Source: RPQK01 sp041946865
GTDB taxonomy: Bacteria; Acidobacteriota; UBA6911; RPQK01
Assembly (NCBI GenBank): GCA_041946865.1
Contig: JBHGBF010000008.1
Location: forward strand, 1 to 61,703
Length of the DNA: 61,703 nt
Reading direction: 5' to 3'
The translations under genes were made by a program, and so were the position numbers. The stretch's first letter is position 1. Each line of letters opens with the position of its first letter. This document shows positions 1-8,039 of the stretch, in pieces. The notes below the pieces were generated by a model. It ran no database searches. It was not told the origin of the DNA and saw only the letters and a list, made by a program, of their open reading frames with translations.

Positions 1-204
1 GGACGTGCCCGCCAGGTCCGAGAGCCCCTTTGCCCCTTCCCGGTGTTACCGGTCCGAGGTGATGTCTCTCACCACCTCACTGGGCGTTACCCCCCCGCAC
101 TCCGGATATGCCACCCGCCTGAATCGAGCAATTGGCGGGAGGGGACCTTCACCCCCAAGATTCGCAGCCTCGTCGGCTGCACCCTTAAAGGCGCAACTAC
201 AAAC
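1..204 (-). mobile_element. Structured RNA-like block, possibly the 5' end of a group II intron
   Basis: No convincing gene lies here. Read on the minus strand, the block holds a series of hairpins: GGGG..CCCC around a GTGAAGGT loop, CCCGCC..GGCGGG, gaggtg..cacctc (plus-strand 58-80) and an ACCGG..CCGGT pair. The purine-rich GGGGGTGAAGGTCCCC block resembles the GGGTGAAAGTCCC segment found near the 5' end of bacterial group II introns. If so, the intron body and its reverse transcriptase lie to the left of the window, downstream of the HAD gene. I matched this by eye only; another structured RNA or a repeat is possible. Confidence 0.35.
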
Positions 205-274
205 ATGATCCGAAGAAGACTGAGAGGTTACGACTCGAGTCAAGACAGAGAAAACAAGGACCGGAGAAAAAGAA

Positions 275-895
275 TCAGTCGAGCTTGATTCCCTGCTCGG
301 CCAGCGCCTGACGAACCATGGCGGGGCCTTTCGCGAGGCAGGCCCGCAGGCCCGCATCCAGGGCGGCCGTGACGCACTCGGGGTTGTCGTCGAAGAAGAG
401 CACAGCGGCGGGATCCAGTTGCAAGTCCCGGATGACCCATTGGTAGGCGGAGCGGTCGGGCTTCATGAGACCGATCTCGAACGACGCGTACGACCGGTGG
501 AAACGGGCCACCAGCCCCTGGAGGCCGCTCGCCCTCCAGTGCACGGGATTGTTGTTGGACAGGCAGGCGAGCATGAAGTGGGGCCGAAGCGCGTCGAGCA
601 GCTCAAAACTTCCCGGGAGCGGTCCCCTGTCCCAGGAGCGAAAGGCTTCGAGAAAAGCCTCGGGCGCGAGATCGACTCCAAGCTCCCGCACCACGCCGGC
701 GGCAAAGTCAGCGGGATCACACCGGCCGGTTTCAAAGCGGCGCACCCACTCGGACTCAAGCCAGAACCGCCGGGCCTGTTCCGCAGTAAAACGCCCCCTG
801 GTCAGCGCGATCAGAGGTTCGATTCCGTCCCATTCGACGAGCACGCCACCCAAGTCAAAGAGCAGGCACTCGGGCCTTGCGCTGGTTTGGCTCAT
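275..895 (-). CDS. HAD superfamily (subfamily IA) phosphatase, YihX-like
   Basis: A 206-residue hydrolase of the haloacid dehalogenase superfamily. The four motifs are visible in order: CLLFDLGGVLVEWDG near residue 11-25 (nucleophile Asp in a DLGGV form typical of YihX-type enzymes), LACLSNNNP (motif II), GLMKPDRSAY (motif III Lys) and LFFDDNPECV (motif IV Asp pair). YihX enzymes dephosphorylate sugar phosphates such as glucose-1-phosphate; the substrate here cannot be read. It starts with ATG and is full length for the family. No operon partner: the next gene on the same strand ends 249 bases upstream. Confidence 0.85.
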   Translation of the reverse strand: MSQTSARPECLLFDLGGVLVEWDGIEPLIALTRGRFTAEQARRFWLESEWVRRFETGRCDPADFAAGVVRELGVDLAPEAFLEAFRSWDRGPLPGSFELLDALRPHFMLACLSNNNPVHWRASGLQGLVARFHRSYASFEIGLMKPDRSAYQWVIRDLQLDPAAVLFFDDNPECVTAALDAGLRACLAKGPAMVRQALAEQGIKLD

Positions 896-959
896 GGTGG
901 ATTCAGTCTAATCGTGGGGAGGCGTCAAGGACAACATGCGCTCCCAGTCCGCTGACGGT

Positions 960-1125
960 CCGCAAAAAGCGCTGCGCTTGCGGTTCTGTTCAGTTCCCGG
1001 CGGTGGCACGCACCCGACGCGCTCCGCAAAAAACGCTGCGCTTGCGGCTCTGTGGCGCTTTTGCTTCATCCTTCATCCTTCATCCTTTCCCTGCGTAGCG
1101 CTTTCGCTTCATCCTTCATCCTTCC
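960..1125. repeat. Two copies of a hairpin repeat plus CTTCATC tandem tails
   Basis: Two near-identical 30-base copies (960-989 and 1024-1053) carry the stem CCGCAA..TTGCGG around an A-rich, GCGC-containing loop. On the minus strand each becomes a hairpin with a run of five or six Ts inside the loop. They are followed by several CTTCATC or TTCATCC units between 1066 and 1125. A third, inverted copy lies at 4521-4553. The elements sit downstream of the aldo/keto reductase stop, so they may help end its transcription, but the same sequence elsewhere marks it as a dispersed repeat. Confidence 0.6.
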
Positions 1126-1144
1126 GCAAGTTCAGGCGGCGTCG

Positions 1145-2194
1145 TCACACGGTGCGGTCGTTAGCCCGTGATTCCCAGTAGTCGAAACTCGGGCCCATCT
1201 TCTTTTTGAGCGGCAGTGTGATCTCGTCCAGCCGGCGGATGACATCGGCCGAAGGTGGCGAGGCAAAGGCTCTCACGTTTTCTATCAGCTGGCGCGCGTT
1301 TCGGGCCCCGGCGAGTGTGCAGGTGACTGCCGGGCGAGCGACGCACCAGGTCAAAGCGAGATTCGAGACGCTGGTGTTCAGCTCCCGGGCGAGGGAGTGA
1401 ATCTTCGACAGCGCCTCTGCCAACTCGCTTTCGGCGCCATTTTCTCCGTGCCGGGCCAGAGACACCTTGCGGCTGTCAAAGTGGCGTGTGCGGCGGCGCA
1501 ACGCCGGCAGTTGATCAAGCGACCGGTACCGGTCGCTCAGAAGGCCCTGCTGAAGCGCCATGTAGCCCACGACCCCGATGCCGCGCCCGGCGCACGCCGG
1601 CAGGATCTCCCACTCGATGGCCCGCGAGACCAGGCTGTACGGAAGCTGGTTGACCGCGATCCCGGCGCCGGTTCGCACCGCCTCGTCCAGCCGCTCGCAC
1701 CCGAAATTGCTGACGCCGATGTAGCGGATCTTGCCCTGGTCGCGTAACCTTGTCAGTTCGGCAAAAACCTCGTCGACCACGGGCGGAATGGTGATGGAGC
1801 GGTCGAACTGATGGATACCTTTCAACGTCAGAGGCCAATGAATCATGTAGAGGTCGATATAATCAGTGCCCAGCCTTTTCAGGCTGGCTTCACAGTGCTC
1901 GGTCACCAGGCCGGGGAAGGCGTTCGAGGGACTGAGCTTCGTCCCGATCACGATCGAGTCCCGCGAAATCCCACGGGTTGCCTGACCGAGCCCGCTTTCA
2001 CTTCGGCCGGCATTGTAGGCCTCGGCCGTATCGAAGTAATTGACACCGAGGTCTACCGCGCAACGCACTACTTCCTCCGCGTCCCTCTGATTCTGCGGAC
2101 CCCAGTAGTCTGCTTCCCCCCCGCCGAAGGACCAGCAGCCGATGCCCAGTTCAGACAGCTTCAGGCCTGTCTTTCCACATTCGCGAATCTGCAT
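1145..2194 (-). CDS. Aldo/keto reductase
   Basis: A 349-residue NAD(P)H-dependent aldo/keto reductase. The N-terminal beta strand is followed by LGIGCWSFGGG, then NYFDTAEAYNAG with the conserved Asp and catalytic Tyr, IVIGTKLSP with the catalytic Lys, and DLYMIHWPL with the conserved His. The order and length fit the family of (beta/alpha)8-barrel oxidoreductases that reduce aldehydes or act on sugar derivatives. The nearby glycosidase makes a sugar substrate plausible but this is inference. The ATG start at 2194 is followed at once by a beta strand, as usual for soluble members. Confidence 0.9.
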   Translation of the reverse strand: MQIRECGKTGLKLSELGIGCWSFGGGEADYWGPQNQRDAEEVVRCAVDLGVNYFDTAEAYNAGRSESGLGQATRGISRDSIVIGTKLSPSNAFPGLVTEHCEASLKRLGTDYIDLYMIHWPLTLKGIHQFDRSITIPPVVDEVFAELTRLRDQGKIRYIGVSNFGCERLDEAVRTGAGIAVNQLPYSLVSRAIEWEILPACAGRGIGVVGYMALQQGLLSDRYRSLDQLPALRRRTRHFDSRKVSLARHGENGAESELAEALSKIHSLARELNTSVSNLALTWCVARPAVTCTLAGARNARQLIENVRAFASPPSADVIRRLDEITLPLKKKMGPSFDYWESRANDRTV

Positions 2195-2315
2195 GAGTAC
2201 CTCCGCTGCGATTCTAGCCGGTTAAAAGAGTCGCCGTGCAGGGTTTTTTTCTGGAAGACCGCGAATCGGATCGGCAAATCCGCGGGACTCATCAGCAACG
2301 GAAGCGCTCCAGAAC

Positions 2316-4490
2316 CTACCTGGCCCCAAACAGGATGATCTTTGCGCCCGGCCCATAGAATTTCGCCTCCAGGAGAGCACGGCCCCTTGAATCGTATCCG
2401 GCCACGGTCACACCGTTATGCCACGATTCCTTCACCACCGGAAGCCGCGTCACATAGCGGAAAGAGGCGGGGAAATAGGGGCCCTTCTGACGCCAGGCGT
2501 TTCGGTAGTTGTAGAAAATGACGACCGCGCCCTTGCCGGTATCAGGATTGATTTTTTCATGGATCTCCGGCGTCCCACCGATCTCGCCGCTGCGAGTGGG
2601 ATAGGCGGCCGTAATATCGTCGCGCACCTGCTTGTATTTCGAAAGCGTCTCGGCGAAACGTCTGGCACCGTCCTCGGAGACAGCAGGCAGGTCCCCCCAG
2701 ATACCGTTCTGACCGAGGATCAGCGACCCGAGGTTGATCCACTGCGAGTATTCCGGATCGTCAGGGAGGTAGTGGGTCATGAAAAGGACCGACGGGATCC
2801 AGCGGTCATAGTCGAGGACCACGCGGGCATTAGCCGCCCGTGCGAGCCCGGGGAAGACCAGCACGTTCGGCCCCATGCCTCCGCCCGGCGCCATTTGAGG
2901 ATCATCGAGCGAGTAGTAGTAGGGCCCGTTGTTGATGATGTAGTACTTGCCGGCCGCCAGGAATCGAAGTCCCACGGCCCGTTCGCCTTCCGTTATGTCG
3001 AAATCCACGATCGCGTCGGGCAGGGCCGCGCTGATCTTCTCGGCGATGCGGGCCATCTGCTCGGGAATCTGGAAGGAGTATGACTGCGCCCGTTCTTCGG
3101 CGGAATTGGCTTTTGTTCCGTGCCCGTGGCCAGCGTCATCACATCCGTACTGATCAAAGGCGTCCCACTTGAAATAGCGCACGCCCAGTTCCCTGCCCAG
3201 CCGGATAAGCTCCTGGGCAAAGGCATCACCAAACCGGCTCACCAGGCACATGACGTAACTTTTTTCGGTCTCCCAGACTTCGGCCGGGCCGTGCGGCCTG
3301 CCGTCGGTGGTCATGATGCAGTCCCGATGGCTCTCGAGTATGCGGCTGCTGACGGCGGCTTTGGATGTAAACCACAAGCCCAGTCTCATCCCGTGCTGAT
3401 CCAGCCGCGCTTTGACCTTCTTCAGACCGTCCGGAAACCGGGTCCTGTCGACGCTCCAGTCTCCCGTCTTGCTGAACCAACCGGCATCCACAACGAACAC
3501 CTCGATGCCCAGGCGATCGGCGGCGTCGATCTCGGCCAACATCCGATCGAGGTTCATGGTGTCCAGGTACTTGCCCTTTTTCCAGTCGTGGTTGCGTTCC
3601 TGAAAATTCCAGGTGTTGTAGAAAATGTACGGCTTCCGGCTCTCCGGATAGACCGCTTGATGCCGGAGCATGAAAGTACGGAAAGCCTGCATGACGGCAA
3701 ACCTAATCCCTTTCACCGCCCCAATCTCCATCCAGACAGTGGCGTACGGATGCTCGACGTTCAGCATCTGACCGGCGTAGTAGTTGCCTTTTACCGCATT
3801 GAGATAGGCGGTTTTGTCCGGTTTCAGCTGGTACTTGAGGTACGCGTCGGGGACCTGCGACCCGTGCTCGTACGCGATAATCAGACTGTCGGCGCTGTTG
3901 CTGGCAATCAGGATCGGACCCATAAGCTTCTGGGCGTTCTCGAAATCGCGCGGCAGCACGGGCACATCGGCGGGCTTGTAAGTGTGCGGAAGCTCGTAAA
4001 ACTCGGAAATCCGGATCTCGGCGACGTCTGGATATCGGGACAGTGAAACACCCAGGTATTCGAGCTGGTCACGGCCGCTTGCCTTGGTCAGCCTGTGAGC
4101 CGTGCGGGAAAGGAGGCGATATTGGAACCGGACGACCGGATTCGAAGGAGGCGCCCTGAAGACAAGCTCAAGCGAAAGGGCCGGATCTTCTTTGAACCGT
4201 CCGGAATAGCGATGTTCAGTGACGCCGTTTGGGAGCGTCGTGGGGCTCGCGATCGGCTGGATCTCTTGAAGCGAGGCAGTCACGAATCGACCGTCGACCT
4301 CGAAGCGCGGCGCCGAAATCTCAAAGGACTGGCCCGAATCCTTGCAGAAGTACCGCCAGAGCACGTTGGGTTGACCGAGCACCTCGACTCTGAGCCGACT
4401 GGTATCAATGGGGCTGATCTGGCCGAAGAGCGATGGCGCGGACAGAATCAGGACGAGAAGACAAAAAGTTTGAGCCGCTGGACTCTTCAT
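2316..4490 (-). CDS. Secreted GH36-type alpha-galactosidase
   Basis: A 724-residue secreted protein with a signal peptide ending near LFGQ (start taken at ATG 4490; a GTG lies two codons upstream). An N-terminal beta-sandwich is followed by a (beta/alpha)8 barrel with FVVDAGWFSKTGDW and RLGLWFTSKA, then YFKWDAFDQYG, whose KWD aspartate is the expected nucleophile of clan GH-D. The Asp in VDFDITEGER is a candidate acid/base. The layout matches melibiase-like GH36 proteins of about 700 residues. It probably releases galactose from oligosaccharides outside the cytoplasm. It is divergent from gatE and close to an MFS sugar porter. Confidence 0.8.
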   Translation of the reverse strand: MKSPAAQTFCLLVLILSAPSLFGQISPIDTSRLRVEVLGQPNVLWRYFCKDSGQSFEISAPRFEVDGRFVTASLQEIQPIASPTTLPNGVTEHRYSGRFKEDPALSLELVFRAPPSNPVVRFQYRLLSRTAHRLTKASGRDQLEYLGVSLSRYPDVAEIRISEFYELPHTYKPADVPVLPRDFENAQKLMGPILIASNSADSLIIAYEHGSQVPDAYLKYQLKPDKTAYLNAVKGNYYAGQMLNVEHPYATVWMEIGAVKGIRFAVMQAFRTFMLRHQAVYPESRKPYIFYNTWNFQERNHDWKKGKYLDTMNLDRMLAEIDAADRLGIEVFVVDAGWFSKTGDWSVDRTRFPDGLKKVKARLDQHGMRLGLWFTSKAAVSSRILESHRDCIMTTDGRPHGPAEVWETEKSYVMCLVSRFGDAFAQELIRLGRELGVRYFKWDAFDQYGCDDAGHGHGTKANSAEERAQSYSFQIPEQMARIAEKISAALPDAIVDFDITEGERAVGLRFLAAGKYYIINNGPYYYSLDDPQMAPGGGMGPNVLVFPGLARAANARVVLDYDRWIPSVLFMTHYLPDDPEYSQWINLGSLILGQNGIWGDLPAVSEDGARRFAETLSKYKQVRDDITAAYPTRSGEIGGTPEIHEKINPDTGKGAVVIFYNYRNAWRQKGPYFPASFRYVTRLPVVKESWHNGVTVAGYDSRGRALLEAKFYGPGAKIILFGAR

Positions 4491-4520
4491 AGACACCGGA
4501 TGCTACCAGAAAAGCCAGGC

Positions 4521-4553
4521 GAACAGAGCCGCAAGCGCGACGTTTTTTGCGGA
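4521..4553 (+). repeat. Third, inverted copy of the CCGCAA/TTGCGG hairpin repeat
   Basis: This is the reverse orientation of the two copies at 960-989 and 1024-1053: an acagagCCGCAAGCGC start, a T6 run and TTGCGGAG. It lies in the divergent region between the alpha-galactosidase and gatE. With the T run inside the loop rather than after the stem it is not a standard intrinsic terminator. Confidence 0.55.
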
Positions 4554-4629
4554 GCGGCGTCGGTTGCGAACCTCTTCCACGATCCACGCGCCCGTTTGCT
4601 GTAATCTGATTCATGGGATACCTTGACGC

Positions 4630-6618
4630 ATGATGATGGAACGATTCGACTACGAAGCGGCGGGACTGATTTCCGGCCTGGAAGTCCACCAGCAGCTTCT
4701 CACGGAGCACAAGCTCTTCTGTCGCTGCCCCGCGGGGCTGTACACGACGACTCATGACGGGGAGATGCTCCGGCATATGCGGCCGACGCTTTCCGAGCTG
4801 GGTGTCTACGACGGCACTGCCCTGATGGAATTCAAGACGAAGAAGGAGATCATCTACCTCCTCAACCACAAGAACGTGTGCACGTATGAGATGGACGACA
4901 CCCCGCCCTTCCTGGTGAACCAGCAGGCCATCGACATAGCGATCGAGCTCTGCCTGACCATGAACATGGACATCATCGACGAGGTCCACATTGCCCGGAA
5001 ACAGTACCTGGACGGCTCGATCCCCACCGGGTTTCAGCGCACCGCCATCGTGGGAGTCAATGGCTGGCTGCCGTTCCGGGATCGCAGGATCACCATCACC
5101 CATGTATCGGTCGAAGAGGATTCCTGCCGGGAGGTCAGCGATCAAGGCCATCGGATTGTCTGGCGAACCGACCGGCTGGGGATGCCGCTGACGGAAACCG
5201 TGACTGGCCCGGACCTTCGGAGCCCCGATGAAGTGCGGAATGCGATCATGCTGTGTGGACTCGTGGCCCGCAACACGGGCCGGGTGAGGACCGGTATCGG
5301 CGCCAGCCGCCAGGACATCAACGTGAGCGTCCGGGGAGGCAGCCGCGTGGAGATCAAGGGCGTGCCCCGGGCAGGATATGCCGTCAAACTAGTCCACAAC
5401 GAAGCCATCCGTCAGGCGAATCTGCTGAAACTTCGAGACGAAATGCAGGCGCGGGGCTTCCGTGAGGCCAGCCAGATCAGGACTCGCGCCTTCGATGTTT
5501 CCGACATCTTTGCACAGGTCGATATGGGCGCCGTCCGGCGTGCTCTGCAGTCCGGGGGCCGGGTGTTCGCTATACGGACAGAGGGAGTGGCGGGCCTGGC
5601 CCAGTGGCCGACCCAGCCTCATACGCGGTTCCTGGATGAGTTGTCCGGGCGCATTCGGGTTATCGCCTGCCTGGACCAGCCTCCGGTCGTCTTGTCCGAG
5701 GACAGCATGCCCGAATTCCCACACCGGCATAAGGTCATCGAGCGCGTACGCAAGCGTGTCCGGCAAGGAGAGAATGACGACTTTTTTATCGTATTTGGGC
5801 CGGAAGAGGACTGCCGGACCGCGGCCGAAGAAATCCGGATCCGCTTTGGTGAGGCGATCGAGGGTGTGCCCAAAGAGACCCGGCAGGCGCTTTTTGGGGG
5901 ATACACCACCTTCGAGCGCATTCTCCCCGGCCCGGACCGCATGTACCCCGATACCGATTCCCCGCCCAGCCGCATCACTCCGGAACGCGTCGCGGCAGCC
6001 CGGGCCCGGCTTCGCCCGGCTCCATGGGAAAGGATCGCTCGCTACCTCTCCTGGCGAGTCCCCGAGGAGACGGCTCATTACCTGTTGCGTCGCGGCGGGG
6101 CGGAGATTGTCGATACTGTGGTCGAGCACACCGGAGTCGACGGCCTGGTCGCGGCCATCGAAATCGGCCAGCGGGCCAAGGCCCTGGCCCGGGCCGGCAT
6201 CCCCGTCAAGAACCTGGACACGGCTGCCTGGATCGGCATTTTCGATCTGCTGACCGACGGGCGGATCGCCCGGGAAGCGGTCCCTCTGCTGGCAACGGAA
6301 ATGGCGAAACATCCCGGCTTGAGCGCCCAGGAAGCCTGTGCGGCGGCCGGCGTCGCAGCCTTGCCCGAAAGGGAATGGATGGCGCGATTGGACGAGTTGA
6401 CGCTCGATGGGTACCGGAGCCTGAATTGTGACCGGAGTCTTCGGAATCCGCCAGGCCGAACGCTCGAGCGTCCGGCCAACGCCAGGGAAAGCGACAACCT
6501 TGAGAAAGCCGTCCGGTTCCTGGCCGGCAAGGCCATGAAGATGCTCCGCGGAAAGGCGCCGGCACGCGAAGTCGTCGATTATCTGCGCGAGAAACTGGTA
6601 CGAGAGGTGACGCAATGA
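4630..6618 (+). CDS. gatE: Archaeal-type Glu-tRNA(Gln) amidotransferase subunit E
   Basis: GatE activates Glu-tRNA(Gln) with ATP and converts it to Gln-tRNA(Gln) using ammonia from GatD. The 662-residue product starts with GLEVHQQLLTEHKLFCRCP, the GatE/GatB signature, and carries SVEEDSCREV, DRLGMPL, RTGIGASRQDINVSVRGG and VEIKGV in order. A GAD-like insert follows at about residues 300-430, which separates GatE from bacterial GatB. The helical and YqeY-like tail runs to the end. Length is near that of archaeal GatE (about 620-635). The stop overlaps the gatD start by ATGA. No clear Shine-Dalgarno sequence precedes the three in-line ATG codons. GatDE is regarded as archaeal, so transfer is likely. 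Confidence 0.93.
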   Translation: MMMERFDYEAAGLISGLEVHQQLLTEHKLFCRCPAGLYTTTHDGEMLRHMRPTLSELGVYDGTALMEFKTKKEIIYLLNHKNVCTYEMDDTPPFLVNQQAIDIAIELCLTMNMDIIDEVHIARKQYLDGSIPTGFQRTAIVGVNGWLPFRDRRITITHVSVEEDSCREVSDQGHRIVWRTDRLGMPLTETVTGPDLRSPDEVRNAIMLCGLVARNTGRVRTGIGASRQDINVSVRGGSRVEIKGVPRAGYAVKLVHNEAIRQANLLKLRDEMQARGFREASQIRTRAFDVSDIFAQVDMGAVRRALQSGGRVFAIRTEGVAGLAQWPTQPHTRFLDELSGRIRVIACLDQPPVVLSEDSMPEFPHRHKVIERVRKRVRQGENDDFFIVFGPEEDCRTAAEEIRIRFGEAIEGVPKETRQALFGGYTTFERILPGPDRMYPDTDSPPSRITPERVAAARARLRPAPWERIARYLSWRVPEETAHYLLRRGGAEIVDTVVEHTGVDGLVAAIEIGQRAKALARAGIPVKNLDTAAWIGIFDLLTDGRIAREAVPLLATEMAKHPGLSAQEACAAAGVAALPEREWMARLDELTLDGYRSLNCDRSLRNPPGRTLERPANARESDNLEKAVRFLAGKAMKMLRGKAPAREVVDYLREKLVREVTQ

Positions 6619-8039
6619 CGCCCAACTACGAGGAGCGGGACGATCGGTTCCAGGGGTACCGGGGCCGGGCCCGCCAGCTGCTCGAAAGATACAGGATCGG
6701 CGTGTGGAGTGAGGTGGAGCTGAGAAACGACGAGGGGTCCGTTTTCACGGGAGTAGTGCTTCCCCGCAACGAGACAGCAGATCCCTTGCACGTGGTGGTG
6801 AAGCTGACCAACGGCTACAACGTCGGCCTGCACGCCGACCGCATCGTGGCCGCCAGAGAGTTGGGCTATCGCAAGGCGGTCTACAAGATCCCCGAGAAAG
6901 ACTTCCCCTTCGATCCCAAGAAAAAGCAGGTCACACTGCTGGGTACGGGGGGCACCATCGCGTCACGCCTCGATTACCGCACAGGCGCCGTCATTCCGGC
7001 CTTTACACCGGGCGAACTGTACGGGGCGGTTCCGGAATTGGCCGACATCGCCAATTTGTCGACCAAGAAGCTGTTTGGCGTCTTCAGCGAGAACATGGGT
7101 CCGGAACAGTACAAGGCCCTCGCGATCGCCATCGGTGAAGAGATCGAGAAGGGCGTCGACGGGATCGTCATCGGCCACGGCACCGACACGATGAGCCACA
7201 CGGGCGCGATCCTGAGCTTCATGGTGCAGAACAGCCCGGTTCCCATCGTCCTGGTGGGGAGCCAGCGGTCCTCGGACCGGCCCTCCTCGGATGCGGCGCT
7301 CAATCTCATGAACGGCGTCCGGACAGCCGCGGAATGCGACATCGCAGAAGTCGTGCTGTGCATGTTCGGCCCCACCTCCGACAATTACGATCTGCTTCAC
7401 CGGGGGACACGATGCCGCAAGATGCATTCCAGCTACCGGAGCACCTTTCGCACGATCGGGGCAACGCCGCTCGCCATGGTAAGCCCCAAGCCTTACGAGG
7501 ACGGCCGTTACTTCAAATACCTGACCGACGATTTCCTGCCACGGAACAAGTCGCGCAAACCTTTGATCACGCCCGCGTTTGAAGAGAAGGTGACGATCCA
7601 GTACTACTACCCGAACTTCAACCCGGACATTATCGACGCCCTTTCCGGCGCCGGATACCGCGGGATCGTGATTGCTGGAACCGGCTTGGGACACGTGAAC
7701 AAGCCGTTGTACCCTGCCATCCGGCGGGCCATTGAAAAGGGTTTGACGGTGGTCATGACCGTGCAAACGCTCTGGGGATACGCCCAGATGTACGTTTATG
7801 ACACCGGCCGTGACCTGCTCGACCTGGGCATCATTCCGCTCGACAACATGCTCCCCGAAGTCGCCTGCATGAAACTCGCCTGGGTGCTGGGACAGACCGA
7901 CGATCCCAAGCGCATCCGCCACATGCTGACCACGCCGATCAATCACGAGACCACCCCGCGCGAGCCGCACAACGGCTACCTGATCATGCAGGGCGGTTTA
8001 CCCGAGGTCGAGGCGTTCATCGGCCGGCACTGGAAGTGA
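6615..8039 (+). CDS. gatD: Archaeal-type Glu-tRNA(Gln) amidotransferase subunit D
   Basis: GatD is the asparaginase-like subunit that frees ammonia from an amide donor for GatE. An N-terminal small beta domain (about 25-80, with VVVKLTNGYNVG) is the GatD-specific addition to the asparaginase fold. The catalytic residues are all present: Thr114 in GTGGTIAS, Thr190-Asp191 in GHGTDTMSH and Lys269 in CRKMHSS. QRSSDRPSSDAALN and GTGLGH also match archaeal GatD. At 474 residues it is full length. ATG overlaps the gatE stop (ATGA), so the two are translationally coupled. Its own stop overlaps a GTG that opens the next frame. Confidence 0.93.
   Translation: MTPNYEERDDRFQGYRGRARQLLERYRIGVWSEVELRNDEGSVFTGVVLPRNETADPLHVVVKLTNGYNVGLHADRIVAARELGYRKAVYKIPEKDFPFDPKKKQVTLLGTGGTIASRLDYRTGAVIPAFTPGELYGAVPELADIANLSTKKLFGVFSENMGPEQYKALAIAIGEEIEKGVDGIVIGHGTDTMSHTGAILSFMVQNSPVPIVLVGSQRSSDRPSSDAALNLMNGVRTAAECDIAEVVLCMFGPTSDNYDLLHRGTRCRKMHSSYRSTFRTIGATPLAMVSPKPYEDGRYFKYLTDDFLPRNKSRKPLITPAFEEKVTIQYYYPNFNPDIIDALSGAGYRGIVIAGTGLGHVNKPLYPAIRRAIEKGLTVVMTVQTLWGYAQMYVYDTGRDLLDLGIIPLDNMLPEVACMKLAWVLGQTDDPKRIRHMLTTPINHETTPREPHNGYLIMQGGLPEVEAFIGRHWK

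Noticed and set aside
5389..6615. 408-residue minus-strand frame
   Set aside because: It mirrors gatE, whose family motifs are clear; the mirror has no domain.
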